NCBI RefSeq assembly: GCF_030704535.1
Contig: NC_081812.1
Span: forward strand, 15,721,001 to 15,785,000
Direction: 5' to 3'
Origin: Vitis vinifera
Taxonomy: Eukaryota; Streptophyta; Magnoliopsida; Vitales; Vitaceae
DNA length: 64,000 bases
The notes under the pieces are model-generated. The model had not been told where the DNA came from and searched no databases. It saw nothing but the letters and a program-made list of their open reading frames with translations. Positions 49,899 through 62,800 of this stretch are shown here, piece by piece. Position numbers and translations under genes: made by a program. The stretch's first letter is position 1, and each line of letters starts with the position of its first letter.

Positions 49899-50333
49899 TC
49901 ACTTTCTTTCGTCCCTGGAAGGTTTCACGAGCCTTGAAAGCAAACTAGCAAGAATTTTAGGAGGAATCAGCACCTCAAACTCTTCAAATTGGAGTCTTCT
50001 GGGGACCTTCGATATCCTCCGCTTCATTGGGATTGCTCGTGTGGCTGTTGGCTTTCTTGGTGCAGGTGGGCATTCTGTGATGGCTGGGATTTTATGTTCC
50101 ATGGATGTCGGGGTTCTGAAGCCTTCGTTTTCCTCGTCCACTGCACTCAATTCTCCTAATGATGGCCTCCCCGGTTCCTGAGAAGGAACCGGGTCGTCGA
50201 CGTGATTGTCTCCTCCTTTTTCTTGTATCAGCTCTGGATCATGGATATTGCCTTGTGCTTCTTGTTCTTGTTCTTGTTCTTGAAGATGATGATCAGTACT
50301 GGGCTGATCTTGAAACTGTGACATTTTTGTCAT
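49899..50333 (-). CDS. SIAMESE-related CDK inhibitor (SMR)
   Basis: An intronless gene coding 144 residues from the ATG at 50333 (a second Met at 50324 would give 141). The family signature lies at 72-95: GFRTPTSMEHKIP, then CPPAPRKP, followed by a basic stretch and the short motif RRLQFEEFEVL at about 112-122, the hallmark set of SIAMESE/SMR proteins. The N-terminal 70 residues are acidic, Gln/Glu-rich, with an EQEQEQE run. SMR proteins bind CDK-cyclin complexes in the nucleus and slow mitosis, often promoting endoreduplication or a stress-induced halt. The C-terminal 20 residues (PPKILASLLSRLVKPSRDER) are of ordinary length for the family. Purine-rich sequence lies just upstream. Confidence 0.85.
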   Translation of the reverse strand: MTKMSQFQDQPSTDHHLQEQEQEQEAQGNIHDPELIQEKGGDNHVDDPVPSQEPGRPSLGELSAVDEENEGFRTPTSMEHKIPAITECPPAPRKPTATRAIPMKRRISKVPRRLQFEEFEVLIPPKILASLLSRLVKPSRDERK

Positions 50334-53300
50334 CAACAATTCAGCTACCTCGATCTTTTCTTTTAGCTTCTGATCAGCATATGCTGGAAGGAGAGAAAAA
50401 GAGAGAGAGCAATGAGGAAGCTTGGAAGAGAGAAAGCAGGTACGTTACAAGACCCCAGATGAATTCTCCCCTCGCATATACAATCATGAAAATGAAAACA
50501 CCGTGATCTTTTCTGTTGCTTGAGCGATCTTCTTTGGTTGGTTTCTCTGCGCCTTTTCTAGAGAGAGAAACAGACTGAGGGACAGAGTGAGAGCAGGTGG
50601 TGAAGGTGGAACCTTTCAAACCCACCCTCGGCGAAGGATCCAATGCACATCCACACACAGACACTGATCGGTGATCTCTCCCCTCTCAATCACTCCCTTT
50701 ATACGCCGAGTTGAAAGGGGTTTCCTCCGTTTCCTCCTCTCGCTCTCTCCCTCGGTCCCTTTCTCTCCAGAATTTAGGAAGATAAAATGTAGCTATCAGG
50801 GAGAGAGTTGGCTTTTCTTTTCCTTTCTTTTCCTTTTCTTTTTTCCTCCTCTGATCTCACTACGAACTTTGATGCATTCATCCACGTGGTTTGCTAAGTC
50901 GGGGACCATCTCTTTTCACACATACATATCTGATATATATACACCTTCCACCCTCAAACTACTCTACTACTCCATCTCCTTCACTCCCCATTTCTCATCA
51001 TTCGCTCTCTCAGATGCCTTGTTTATCTTGCAAGTCAGCATTTCTCAAGTATACTTCACCTTTTTCTTTTTTCTCTCCTCTTTCCTTCCCCTTTTTCCAT
51101 CTCATTAATTAATTTATTTGTTTCTTGATTACTATTAATTACATTAATTTCTCATTATGGAATTTTAATTAAAGCATAGTTCTAAATTTTTTATACATGC
51201 TCTCAGCCATTAGGAAATATTATTGCAATTTGTGTTGAAGTGGAGGAGGGGTAAAGAATGTTTTAAATGCTTCTTCAAGGTTTGGTTTTGAATGATAATG
51301 CCTAGGAAATAGGTTAAAACAAAAACAAAAAAAACAAATTAACTTTTGCGTAATTAATTTTTAGACTCGAAATTAGTTTTGGTAATTTTTTTTACTTTTT
51401 TTTAAAAAATAATTATGTGAACGGAATGATTGAAAATAAAATATCATAATTAAAAATTATTTTTTAAAAGCACAAAAAATGGAACGAGAACATTCTTCAA
51501 ATAGTTTTTGCAAAATCTCAAAAAAAAAAAAATTGGGAAAAATGTTTTCAAAACTACCCTTATTTTTGTTTTAAAAAATAAAAATATATTTTTAAAAATA
51601 TTTTTTAGATAGACCGGATATCTCACAAAAAGAAAAAAAAAAATGCTTATTGAGGTAAGGTGTCACATAATTCCATTCATCAAGATCGTGATACAATCGC
51701 GACATGATAAATTGACGACACACATAAAAATCATGGTTGAGTATAAAGAGGGGAACCGGCGTTGGAGTGCATGGTTTTCATCATCAATTAGACGTTAGAA
51801 CTACGCCATGAACGCCACCCCCAAGCACTTACAATGCGCGTGCATGCACCCCACCAACCACCCCACGCCCCCTCTAACTCATTAACCCGCCCAGACATCC
51901 GTTCCGCGGCGCGTGAAAATCAACCCATTTTCTAAACTTCGGGAAGTGATAATTAATTAATTAAGCAATAGATTAACGAAGGATTAGTAATAAAATAGCG
52001 AGGAAAACAGAGAAATTAAGTTATAAAAAAAGAAAAAAAGAAAGAAATGAAGGAAGTTAAGCACGCACTCTGATGCGGCATCCATGATTGCATGCGATGC
52101 TCATGCCTCATGATTCTGCTCCCATCGCCAACCATCATGTCCCATGCCTCTCCCGATTTCAACCCTCCCCCAGTCCCACAAATCTCCACTTTCCGACTTC
52201 TCCCTTTTCCCATAAGGCTGCTGATCTTATGCCCATTTTCGACCCGATTGCCCACATCCCGGGGCACCGACAAACCCGAGGAAACCCAAAGGGAGATAGA
52301 AAATTTCGTGGGTCCATGCCCCATGGCTTGTTCCAGGGGAGGGGAAATTATTGGAGTCGCCGTCCCAACAGTCCCCAATACACACATAGCAAAGTAAGGT
52401 CCATAGTCGATTGATTGAGTTGCACATCGTTCATAATCTTTCTTTCACAAAAAGTAAGTAAATAAAGAAATGAAATATGGGTTCGGGGGTCTAGCGAGAG
52501 TGTGAAGAAGGATGATTCCCCAACTTTTGAGTTCTGAGGATGTAAAGGGGTGGAAAACTTTTCTTGGAGTCGAAGGTCATGTTCTCCACCATGTTGTGTC
52601 TCTAGTTAGTGACTTGGTACGTCAGGATCCCACATCCTCTTTTATTCATTATCATATATGCATTCCGCAACTTCTGAAAGTTTGAAACCATCATTACACT
52701 GCCCCCATCCCCCAGATGAGGTGGGTTCGCTTCCTTTTCAATTCGCCTACCCGAGTAAATTGGGCAGTGGGTCGAAGAATATAAGCCCAGCAACTCTCAG
52801 TCGGTGGCCCAGGCCCAATTTCAATCCCTAAGGAGTACTGGATAGAGGCGTAGAGCATTGCCAAAAGGAAAGTGATTTTTAAATTAAAAATTCCTTTTAT
52901 TTTGGTCAATTGTAGTAGCCTGGTAGGGACGTGAATTGGATTGTGTTTGAAATTTGCAACAGACTGTCAGCAAAAGAATCATTTCAGCATTTATTGCAGT
53001 TGTTTCCAAGAAACCCAATGTCAAATTTGGTGCCACGCTTTTTTTTAGACTGTTGGCAAGGTGCTTTCTAGTTTCTAACTTTCTACTAATTCTGTTTAGT
53101 GGAATCATGATGGACGAACTGAACTATCGCGATTAATGGTAAAGATGCGATCCCTGATCAAAACAAAATGAGGTGCAGTCTATTCTAAAAGACGAAATTA
53201 TCATTAATATGTAATTTATATTTTATTAAAATAAATTTTTTTAATGTATAAACAAATTTAAAATTAATAATATTTATTTTTCAAGTTTATATTCTTAAAT

Positions 53301-53420
53301 TAAATAGTATATATTAAAAATAAAAAGAAAAATATATTATTTAATTTTATTTAACTATTGCACATCAAATTTTTTTATAATAGGTTATTTTACTTGTATT
53401 ATTTTCATATTTATTATGAC
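50334..53420. other. SMR promoter and intergenic DNA
   Basis: Positions 50334 to about 51100 are leader and promoter of the SMR gene, CT-rich on this strand. The rest has no gene I can support; frames at 52016-52414 overlap on both strands and lack domains. 53200-53400 is AT-rich. Confidence 0.4.
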
Positions 53421-53439
53421 GTGATAAATTTAGCTAATG

Positions 53440-53510
53440 GTGCAATTGGCCTAGTGGTTGCATCATCCCTTCAGCCTTCGGACAAAGGTTTCTAAGAGTC
53501 CATGTTGAAG
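53440..53510 (+). mobile_element. Degenerate tRNA-like SINE head
   Basis: TGGCCTAGTGG at 53447-53457 is a good pol III A box, and a weak B-box-like GGTTTCTAAGAGTCC follows at 53488-53502. Spacing fits a tRNA-derived SINE, but the B box is poor and no tail or target duplication was found. Confidence 0.3.
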
Positions 53511-53559
53511 CCCAAAAGCATTGACCATGCCCGTTTGTGCCCAAATCCAAAGTTTGAAA

Positions 53560-53700
53560 TAGAACGGGAGTCGATTGAAACGGTTCATCGGTTTGGCCAC
53601 TGAACCGCCTGTTATTTTGGCTGAACCTCGGTTAAAAGGATTTCCAATTCAATGTGTGAATTGAGTCGGGCGACAGATCCATTTTTTAAATATTGTTTTT
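53560..53700. repeat. Fragment related to the GGTTCG-rich hAT MITE type
   Basis: Words such as CGGTTCATCGGTTTGG and GAACCTCGGTTAAAA recall the right third of the hAT element at 38149-38860. Possible inverted ends are weak and no target duplication was found. Confidence 0.3.
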
Positions 53701-54445
53701 AAGTTAGAATTAATCGGTTAAAAGAGATGAAATAATTATCATATTTATGATTAATATCTTTCGTATTTTTACTTTAATAATAATTCATTTTTAATATAAA
53801 TGCTTCGACTATTTAAACATAGCTTAAAAAAAAGTTATTTTTATAAGAAAAAACTAAAGATATTTTCCTCAAAATGTGATAGAAAATAATAAAGGATTAA
53901 ATTTTTAAAATTGAATTTTTAATGATTCTTTTAATCAAATAACTCTTTTAACAATAAGATTTTATTTATAAATTTAAATATGATATTATTATTTTTTATT
54001 TGTGAAGGTAACTATTTCTTATTTATAATGTTAAAAAAAAATTTATTTTTGGTTTTCTTTATAAAAGGTTCTTCACTAATTTTTTTAAAAAGGGCTTAAA
54101 TTTTTTTTAGGTGGGTTCTCGAAAAATTTGAGAGAAAACGCGAAGGAAAAAAAATTGAAAAGGGAAAGTAAAAAAAATAAAAAAATGAAAAAGTGGGCCC
54201 TTTAGTATTTTGAATGAGAAATTGGTGTGTGCTTCCATCTCCAAGATTTCACCCTAGGTTGGGAACTCCGCATGCCACCTTAATCTGGCTTGCAATTTCA
54301 ACCCCACGACGTCGTTTCAGTGTCACAGTCCCACCTTCAATTGCCGCGGAGGAAAAGAAGTGGGTCGCCGACGGTGGTCTCCCCATGGGCGACGTCGTTT
54401 TCTCTGCTATTCCCTAATCGCCCACCAATCTCATGCCCTAGCACC
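53701..54445. other. AT-rich DNA and ALG10 leader
   Basis: AT-rich to about 54200, then probable promoter and 5' UTR of ALG10. An ATG frame at 54214-54417 (67 codons) ends before the ALG10 start and would be an upstream ORF only if transcription begins that far up. Confidence 0.4.
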
Positions 54446-57400
54446 ATGGGTAGAATAACTGTTGCAGTACTGGTGGGCTTATGGGTCATTCCCATCTCTA
54501 TCATTGTCAACCGCATTGTTCCTCATCCTTACATGGTATGCAACTATTGACTCCGACGTCTGAGCGCTCTCTGTGTCCTTTTTTGTGTATGAATTGATGA
54601 TAATATAAGAAAACCCTTGGCGATTTTGCAGGATGAGATTTTCCACATTCCACAGGCTCAAGAGTACTGCAGAGCAAATTTCAGAAGTTGGGATCCCATG
54701 ATCACCACTCCCCCTGGCCTGTCAGTTTTTATCAATCTCCGCAATTCTTTTTGTTTCTATGAATTTTGATCTGACTTGAAATAGTGTTTGTTAAAACTAG
54801 GGACTTGACTATGCTTTTGTTTCAAGAGTATCTTCTGCTGTACTTGAGGCTTAGGAAAAAGAAACAAAGAAAAAATCAAAGGGAAGTCTCTAATGTGTGA
54901 GACCTCTTTCTATGAGGCTGTGAAATTTGTTTGATAAAATTGATCTCATATTTCCTATTTAACAAACATTTTTAAATGGGGTCTGTTTTGTATGCATATG
55001 GAATACAAGCACATGCTGTTTCCGGTTTTTATGTAGTGAAAAAATTGTTTGAATCTTAGCAGGTTGAGCAATTGAGCGAATTAATCATTTGAATGATAGA
55101 AATATATGACATTCTTGTTTGTTGTAAAAAGAAAGAATGTAAATCTTCAAACTGCATGAATCTAGAAAAAATGTTAAAAGTTTGAAGTTGATTTATGCAT
55201 TTAAAACTTTTGCAGGTACTATCTTTCACTTGCCCATGTTGCTTCTTTGTTTCCAGGCATGTACTGTGTACAGGCAGCTTCATCGTTTTCTCATGTTTGT
55301 TCAACTGCAATTCTCCGCTCTGTCAATGGTGTGTTGGCAGTAATTTGCAGTGTACTTGTGTATGAGATAATCACCCACTTGAGACCCACTCTTGATGAAC
55401 GAAAAGCAACTCTTTATGCAGTTGTTCTAGCATTGTACCCCCTCCATTGGTTTTTCACTTTTCTTTACTACACGGATGTGGCATCTCTTACCGTAGTGCT
55501 TGCCATGTATCTTGCTTGTCTGAAGAAGAAATACCTGTTCAGTGCTTTGGTAAAGCATTTGGTTCAAGCTTTTCTCATATGTCATTAGTACATTATAAAA
55601 TTGCAAAGATGATTATCATATTATATGGCAGATATTTAAATTTCATGATCTCACTTTTTGATTTGTGCTATTGTGCTCTCTTGTGGCATGGTTATTTTCT
55701 TTGTACATACATTCTCAACCTCAAGTTACGGAATCCTATCCAGAAAGAAAACATAAAACCAGTAAATGGAGGTGCCTCTTTTAAGTTCTTGTCCTGTGCA
55801 AACAACTGTTTAGTGACATTCAGCATAGATTCCATTGAAGGTCATCCATATGGAGGTGGAAGTTTTAAGTTTTTTTCTTGATAAGTAGCTTGTACATGGA
55901 GATTTTCTTGTTATTGGTCCTTTCTTTCCAAGAACCTTAAGAAGGCAAATAGTCTTTTACATGGTGTACCTTGGGTGCTAGGTCTCTACAATTTGTTGTG
56001 CACAGGCTCCACTGTAGATTGACAACTTCAAGAAAACCATTTTGGACCACTATTGAGAAAATCATGAAATGAAGACCTGTAAGGTGGAAAATATATTTTC
56101 TGCGATACAATTAAAATAATGTGTTTTTTGGCTGCAAGTGTTTTGAAAAGCAAGCATTTCCACATATGGATAAGAGTTTTCTATGCAACAAGTTCCTACA
56201 AATTAGATCAAATTTATCTCAATTTTCCATGATAACATTGATGGAACATTATTATTTTTCTCATGCAAGTGGTAACTTATTTTGATTTTCTTTATTGCAG
56301 TTTGGGGCTTTGTCAGTAGTTGTTCGACAAACAAATATTATATGGATGCTTTTTGTTGCGTGCACTGGGGTTATAGATATTACTCTGGCCCATCAAAGAG
56401 ATAACAAGAAAGCAGATGATTTTGATGAATCAATTAGGAAAAGTGGTCAGCCAAGTCCCAACATAAGCATCACAGGTGAATCAAAATTGAGAAAGCGAAA
56501 GTTTGGCACTGGTGTGGAAACTGACAACGATTCTACACCCAGTAGAAGTGTCTCTTCAACAGCCCACATGTCAGGTCTTATTTGTCATCTGAATTGAATC
56601 TTGATTATCTTTTATTCAGTGAAAACATTTAAATTCCTGTTGTCTTTACCTAGACCGACTTCCTATTTTAGCATTTGTTCTGTCAGTTCCATCAATACTT
56701 GGTTGAATAAAGAATTTATCAAATCTGTGTTATCAGATTCCCTTTCATTAGAAAGAAAGAGTTTCAATTACTATTACTCTTAAAAAATGAGTATTTTTTT
56801 AATCATAATGTCCTAATATTTGTTTTTCTGGTAAAAGAAATCATTATTCATAGAATTTATTTCTCTCTGTCTATTACTATTACTCTTGAAAAATGAGTAT
56901 TTTTTAGAATCAAAATGTACTAATATTTGGTTTTTTTTTTTGTTTTTTTTGTTTTTTTTAATAACAGAAATCATTATCAATAGTATCTCTCTCTCTAACA
57001 TTTGGATGCATTGCTAGTGATTCTCTGTTTCCTTTGACTTTCAGTCCTTTCCTAAGAGTTACTTTTCTGAAGAGGTTTTTTTATTCCAATTTGTTAGTAG
57101 ACACTATACATTCAATATCCAGTTGGATGAAAATTTTGGTTGTGCAGTCTAAATATTATAAGTGAATGATATCATGGTGAAGTTTTGGTCAGACAAATAA
57201 TTTGCTTTTAGTTGGTTAACTTTTTATCTTGTTTATCAATGTTTTGGAATTTACCATATTCAATCCAGGAAGATGATCTTAACATTTGTTATATCAAACA
57301 TTCACAACTTTGCCACATTTTGGTGGAATACATTTGTTCTATGTTGGATTTTGGGATTGTCAATTGTCAAATGATTGGTCCTGTCTCATCATGTATAACT

Positions 57401-58497
57401 TTGGTTCCAAAAGGCTGATAGTTCATCTTGTTTTCATTACATTGCAGGTTTACTTGATGAGTTTCAGACTCTCCTGTTGACATCTTGGCATTTGAAGTGG
57501 GAGCTTTTGTCTTCATTTTGCCCTTTCTTTATAGTGTTGGTGGCCTTTGCTGCTTTTGTCCGTTGGAATGGGAGTGTGGTTCTTGGTACCTCAGCTATTC
57601 TCCTCTCTCTGATAGGCAATCGTCTTCCTTTTTTTAATTTAGTAGTTATGAAATGTCTGCCTCTCACCCCATCTCTTGATATTTCAGGTGCAAAGGAAGC
57701 TCATGCAGTTTCTCCACATTTTGCACAAATAATGTATTTTAGTCTGGTTGCTGCTCTAGCTATGGCTCCTTGGCACTTCAGTTCAGGTCAGGCTGCAGAC
57801 ATGTTCTGGTCATTCTGGAAGAACCAGCCCCTTAGTTTTTTTCAAGGCTTTATGGCTCTTACTGGTGGCTTTCTTTCCGTGCACTTTTTCAGGTAACATC
57901 AAACAACCAATTTGGCATACTGAGCAAATTGTGATAGAGATTTCATAGTCTGCCTACAACTAATTTCTACTTCAATTGGACCAATTCATCACATGGTTAA
58001 TTGTCTTTTACAGCATAGCTCATCCTTATCTTCTTGCTGACAATCGGCACTATCCCTTTTATCTCTGGAGAAAGGTCATCAACGCTCATTGGTCAATGAA
58101 GTACCTTCTGGTCCCACTTTATGTTTATTCATGGTTTTCCATCTTCAGTATTTTGGGTCAGTACTAAGCTCAAGTTATTGTATAATTTTTTGTTTATTTC
58201 AACTCCACTGAGGGCTTGTTTGTGTTTTCATTGCCAGGAAAGGTTCAAAGGAAGATCTGGGTGCTGGCATATTTTTTGGCTTCTGCTGTAGCTCTCATTC
58301 CTGCACCATTGATTGAGTTTAGATACTACACCATACCATTTTTTTTGTTGATGCTTCATTCTCACACTAACAATGCTAGAAGTTGGCTCCTCATTGGGAT
58401 TGTGTATATAGCCATCAATGCCTTCACTATGATGATGTTCTTGTATCGGCCATTCCATTGGGAACACGAGCCTGGGATCCAGAGGTTTATATGGTAA
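54446..58497 (+). CDS. ALG10 dolichyl-P-Glc:Glc2Man9GlcNAc2 alpha-1,2-glucosyltransferase
   Basis: Eight exons: 54446-54535, 54632-54720, 55216-55549, 56301-56574, 57448-57585, 57688-57892, 58014-58156, 58238-58497, giving 510 residues, the usual plant ALG10 length. The first exon is a hydrophobic membrane segment ([17 protein letters not shown]). The family motif [10 protein letters not shown] starts at residue 31 with the acidic pair expected of this DIE2/ALG10 glycosyltransferase family (GT59). Further landmarks are [27 protein letters not shown], a hydrophilic loop with SKLRKRKF, then [20 protein letters not shown] and [16 protein letters not shown]. The protein is multi-spanning in the ER membrane and adds the last glucose to the lipid-linked N-glycan precursor, which helps the oligosaccharyltransferase recognise it. 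Confidence 0.97.
56763..57000. repeat. Tandem duplication in an ALG10 intron
   Basis: A unit of about 107 bp, beginning near ATTACTATTACTCTT and containing GAAATCATTAT near its end, is present twice (from about 56768 and 56874), with several differences and an expanded T run in the second copy. Confidence 0.75.
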
Positions 58498-59700
58498 ATA
58501 AATTCCTAAGAAATGCCAAATACTTCTTGAGATCATGACACCTCTGCTTCTCAGCAAACAACTTGAGTTTTGAAATTTTGCGCCTCACAAATCTCATTTC
58601 CGGGCCAATAATGTTAGAACAAGAATCGTATCCTGCCCTTAGGTATTGGTGGATCACAGGATGCTGACTTCCAGATTTTTGGATTGCTATTCAATTGTAA
58701 TTGCTGAACATTATATGTATTTATGTCCAGTACAACTGTGCAAGTAAAGAAATGTGTTATTTGTTCTGCACTTACTGAACTCTTCAAGAATCAAGAATTA
58801 AAAAGCCCAGTACCATGTGACTTGCGAGTTTGTCTTCTACTCTTCTTTTGGATGTTGGAACCTTGCTGCATCGGCCATGTGGTTCTTGGTCATCTTTGTG
58901 TTCATCTCTATTGGATCTTTGTCAATTTACAGGGTCATTTTTCTTTCTTGATCATCCCAAATATTGTTTGAAGCTCATCTTGCTTTTGTAATCTTATGCA
59001 AAATAAATGTGGGTATGCATGTAGCATTATATTCCTCTAAGAATTTGTTTGATAGTGTTTGTTCTTGAAGTGTTTTCTCTAAAAATTGTTTTTAGAATAA
59101 TCACGTTTTTAAAAAAAATACTTTAAGTGATTTTATAGATTTTTAAAAGTGTTTTCTAAAATTATTAACAAAACGCATTCTAAAGTTTAAGATGGATTTA
59201 GGGATTTAGTGTAGTTTGGATCAATATTTAGGTATTGTAGACTTTTCCTATTTATTATCATTGAATTGAAAATGTCAATGGATTGGATGACAATTGAATT
59301 TGTGGTGTTAAAATGACTTCTTAAATATATAAGAAATTAAATAAATGGATTCATATTTTTTAAAATTTTATTAAATAAAAAAATTATAAAACAGAATTAT
59401 TATTTAATTTTGTCCATATTTATAATTTTATAATTTTAAAAATTTCTTAAAAATAAATGTGAGAGCGGGAATTATAAATAGTGTATGGTTAAATATTTAT
59501 ATTTATTTAGAGGTTTTAAAAGATGAAATATGGTTAAAATAATAAAATGTTGTTTAATGAAGAGTGGAGCCGTCCAGTACCCCCTTGAATGTATTGTATT
59601 TTATATGGATGTAGTCTCTGTCTTTGTATTTGAGATGCTACAAACTACCAAGTACCAACTACGTCTGAGCCACTTACGAAACGACGTCGTTTCTACCTCC
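58498..59700. other. Intergenic between ALG10 and pectin acetylesterase
   Basis: ALG10 3' UTR, including an AATAAA-type signal near 58999, then AT-rich DNA. The last 200 bases are probable promoter of the next gene. No separate gene was recognised. Confidence 0.45.
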
Positions 59701-59814
59701 ATGGCCGGGTCAAAGCAGAGTGTAGCTGAAGAGTTGCTGCGTCTCTGTCGTCCCGTGCTGTGATTAGGCTCAGTCTAGTTGATGCCTTTGTCCATCCCAA
59801 ATGGCGAACCCTAG
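59701..59814 (+). promoter_or_regulatory. Two upstream ORFs before the pectin acetylesterase start
   Basis: ATG at 59701 opens a 20-codon frame that stops at 59763. ATG at 59782 opens a 10-codon frame that stops at 59814 and overlaps the main ATG at 59801 out of frame. If the transcript starts upstream of 59701 both would reduce initiation at the main start. Transcription start is not known from the sequence. Confidence 0.4.
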
Positions 59815-62800
59815 GCTTCGACTTCTCCTTCCTTGGAGGAAATTCTCCAAAAGAGACTGGGCAATCGCAGCCTTCGGATTCACCATCTTCTTCTTCGCTC
59901 TCTCTTTCACCTCCACCAAAACCATCGCACCCCTGGATTTGGTTGACTTGACGTTGGTGCGCCATGCCAAGGATAAAGGCGCCGGTATAGTTTCCGATCT
60001 CTCTGACTTTACTCAATTCAGTAGTACGTTTTGTGGATGACATTAAGTCTATGATTTGATGTGTAATTTGTGTATCTCTGGTCTTTGTCTTTTCGTTTTT
60101 ACTCCACAGTTTGTTTAGATGGTAGTGCCCCTGGATATCATTTTCGAAGTGGTTTTGGATCTGGCTCTAACAATTGGGTTCTTCATATAGAGGTTTAGCT
60201 CTTTTCTCAATTCGCATTTTGGTTTCTATCTATTTTTGGCTCATTGAAAATTGGATTGCTTTAGGCTTCGAGGGCTAATAAAACTAGTCAGTTAGAGCCA
60301 TGAATCTGAATTTGGAATAGTTGTAACGGTACCTGGAAAAACAGAATGATACGGTAACACGGGCCATTAGAAATGCCAAATTGAACACCATGATTAAGAT
60401 GCCAGCAACAAATTCATGGTCTTTTAATCTGTGTTAATGCTATAACCTTCTGTTATTCCAAGTCTTGTGCCCTCCTGGTCGAACTAATTCCTCATTATCT
60501 TGGAATTCAAAATCTTGTTCTACAACATCATAGTCAGTTAAATCTGATTCTTGTTACAAACCTGAATATCTCTCCCGGTATGCACCATGGAACTTGTCAC
60601 AAGTTATTGCTAGGCTGCTTTGATGCTTTCATGGTCATTTAAAGCATTTGATTGAACAATGCCGCTTGAAACATTATGGGGGCAACAAAGAAAGCTTTGG
60701 CAATAAGCAATTGACATAGCTTAGCACATCAAGCTTGCTATAATTTTCAGACTTATCTCATGAAACCGCAGAGCTGTCCAGCTTCAGCAGAAGAAAATTT
60801 GTGAATCTTGCCCGTATAAAGGCTTCCTCAGGGATTAGATTGGACAAATATTTCTCAAGTCCTGAATGTATTGCTATCTCTATGCGTCCATGCTTGTCTT
60901 GCTTACTACAAGGTCATAGGGCATCGAGCAGTGTAAAATGTAAATCATAATATTCTCGATTATCTCATGTTTGTTATCTGATTTCTTGCTTAGCCATGTT
61001 ATAAAGGAATTTCTTTGCCAGGCTTGCGGTGGAACCGTCAGGAAACAACGTTTCCACCTCTTCCCCCCATCTTTCAGTGGTGCCTGTAATTAGACTGGTT
61101 GAGCCATATAGTCAACCCTTAATTAAAATTACTAAGCTTCCTCTTAATGGTTTTTTTTTTTCCTTTTTTGGTTTGTTCTTAGGAGTGCATATTCTACTCT
61201 GTTCTTAGCATTTATCTGTAGGATGGGCACATTTATGCGATCTTGTTGGATGTTTTGCTGTAATTACCCATTACCAGTTGTTTTTTACTGTTACATTTTA
61301 GGGTGGAGGCTGGTGTAATACTGTAGCATCTTGTTTAATTCGTAAAACAACTGCACTAGGTTCTTCAAACTACATGGAACGTCAAGTTCGCTTTTCCGGA
61401 ATTTTAAGCCATGACTCATCACAGAATCCTGGTAAATTTTATCCAGCTACTATGCATGGCTTATTCTTCAGTTCTATTTCTCATGTATTATTCTGTAATT
61501 TCCACATTAATAAACTTTTCTATATTTTTTTTAGAGACTGAGGAATTCTTCATATGAATACATAGACATGTGTAATTATCCATCTTTTTGGTGCATAGGG
61601 CTAGCAAATAAGCACATTGAAATGCAATAAAAATAGATCCCATCTTAAATAAAATATATTAATAAAATATTTGTGATCATTGTTTGATGGTTCATTGATT
61701 TTTACCATGTTAATTTGGATGATTTTCTCCTTTCTTTGTTTTTTTATATCTTTTATTTCCTTTTCCTGCAAGGGAAAGCATTGAAAAGGTATTGTAATCA
61801 AATGCCCTAAATCTCTGTTCATATTGTTTTTTAGTGGCTTGGTATAGAATTAAGCAGTTCCTGTTTCTCTGGTAAACTTATTAACCATGTATCATATTCT
61901 TAAAAAACTATTTTTGGGCCATGAGGCTAGTGTTCCAGACTTCTTTTTGCTCTTTCCTATCTGCAAACTCTCATCTGGACCCTTCTCCCCAGTCCTGCTT
62001 GGTTCTAATGAGTATGAATGGGACCATCGATTTTAAGAACCTGATTACAACCCAGTTATCAATTTTAATTCCATTTGAGAATTTATAATTTTTTTGATGA
62101 TATAAATATTTTTAACTCCTTTTTAAACTTGTTCATGTCATGGATTTTCTAGTTAAAGAAGCAAAGCAAAAATAAAACAGCTGTGCTAAAGGCCAAGTAT
62201 GGTCACATCAAAGCCAGCAGTAAATTAGTGGAAATGATTCAGTGAGAAAAGCAATTACAAAAGTGCATTTAAATGTGGAACAGATACAGGCAATAATGAT
62301 TATGTCAAATAAGATGAATTAATGTCAGCTAAGCATGGGGCTTGGAAACCCAATACCGTTCATTCCACAATATGAATGCTTTGAAACACATACATGTGCT
62401 TTAGTCAGAAATGTGCTGTCAACTCATTTTATTCCTTATAATCTTCATTTCTGATGTATGTTAATATTTCATCCTTTGTTGTGATACCATACTAACACTG
62501 GTGCTGTGAATATTTATTCAGGTATCAAGGGTTCTTGCGTTGGTTTAGTCCAACGAATTTAATTTTCATATTTAATCAGTGGAGGCCTTATGATTTAACA
62601 TTTTGGACATTCTGCAGATTTCTTTGACTGGAATAAAGTCAAGCTGCGGTATTGTGATGGTGCTTCTTTTGCTGGAAACTCTCAAAAGGTTTCTGTCTTG
62701 TTTGATGTTTAAGTAACTCTTTTTATAAACAATTGTGCATGCCTCTACATCACACCTAATTAAATAAATAATAAATAATTATGTTGTCTGTTAATTTCTG

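Noticed and set aside
52016-52414. Overlapping frames of about 100-120 codons on both strands
   Set aside because: They overlap one another, show no domain and have no splice context.
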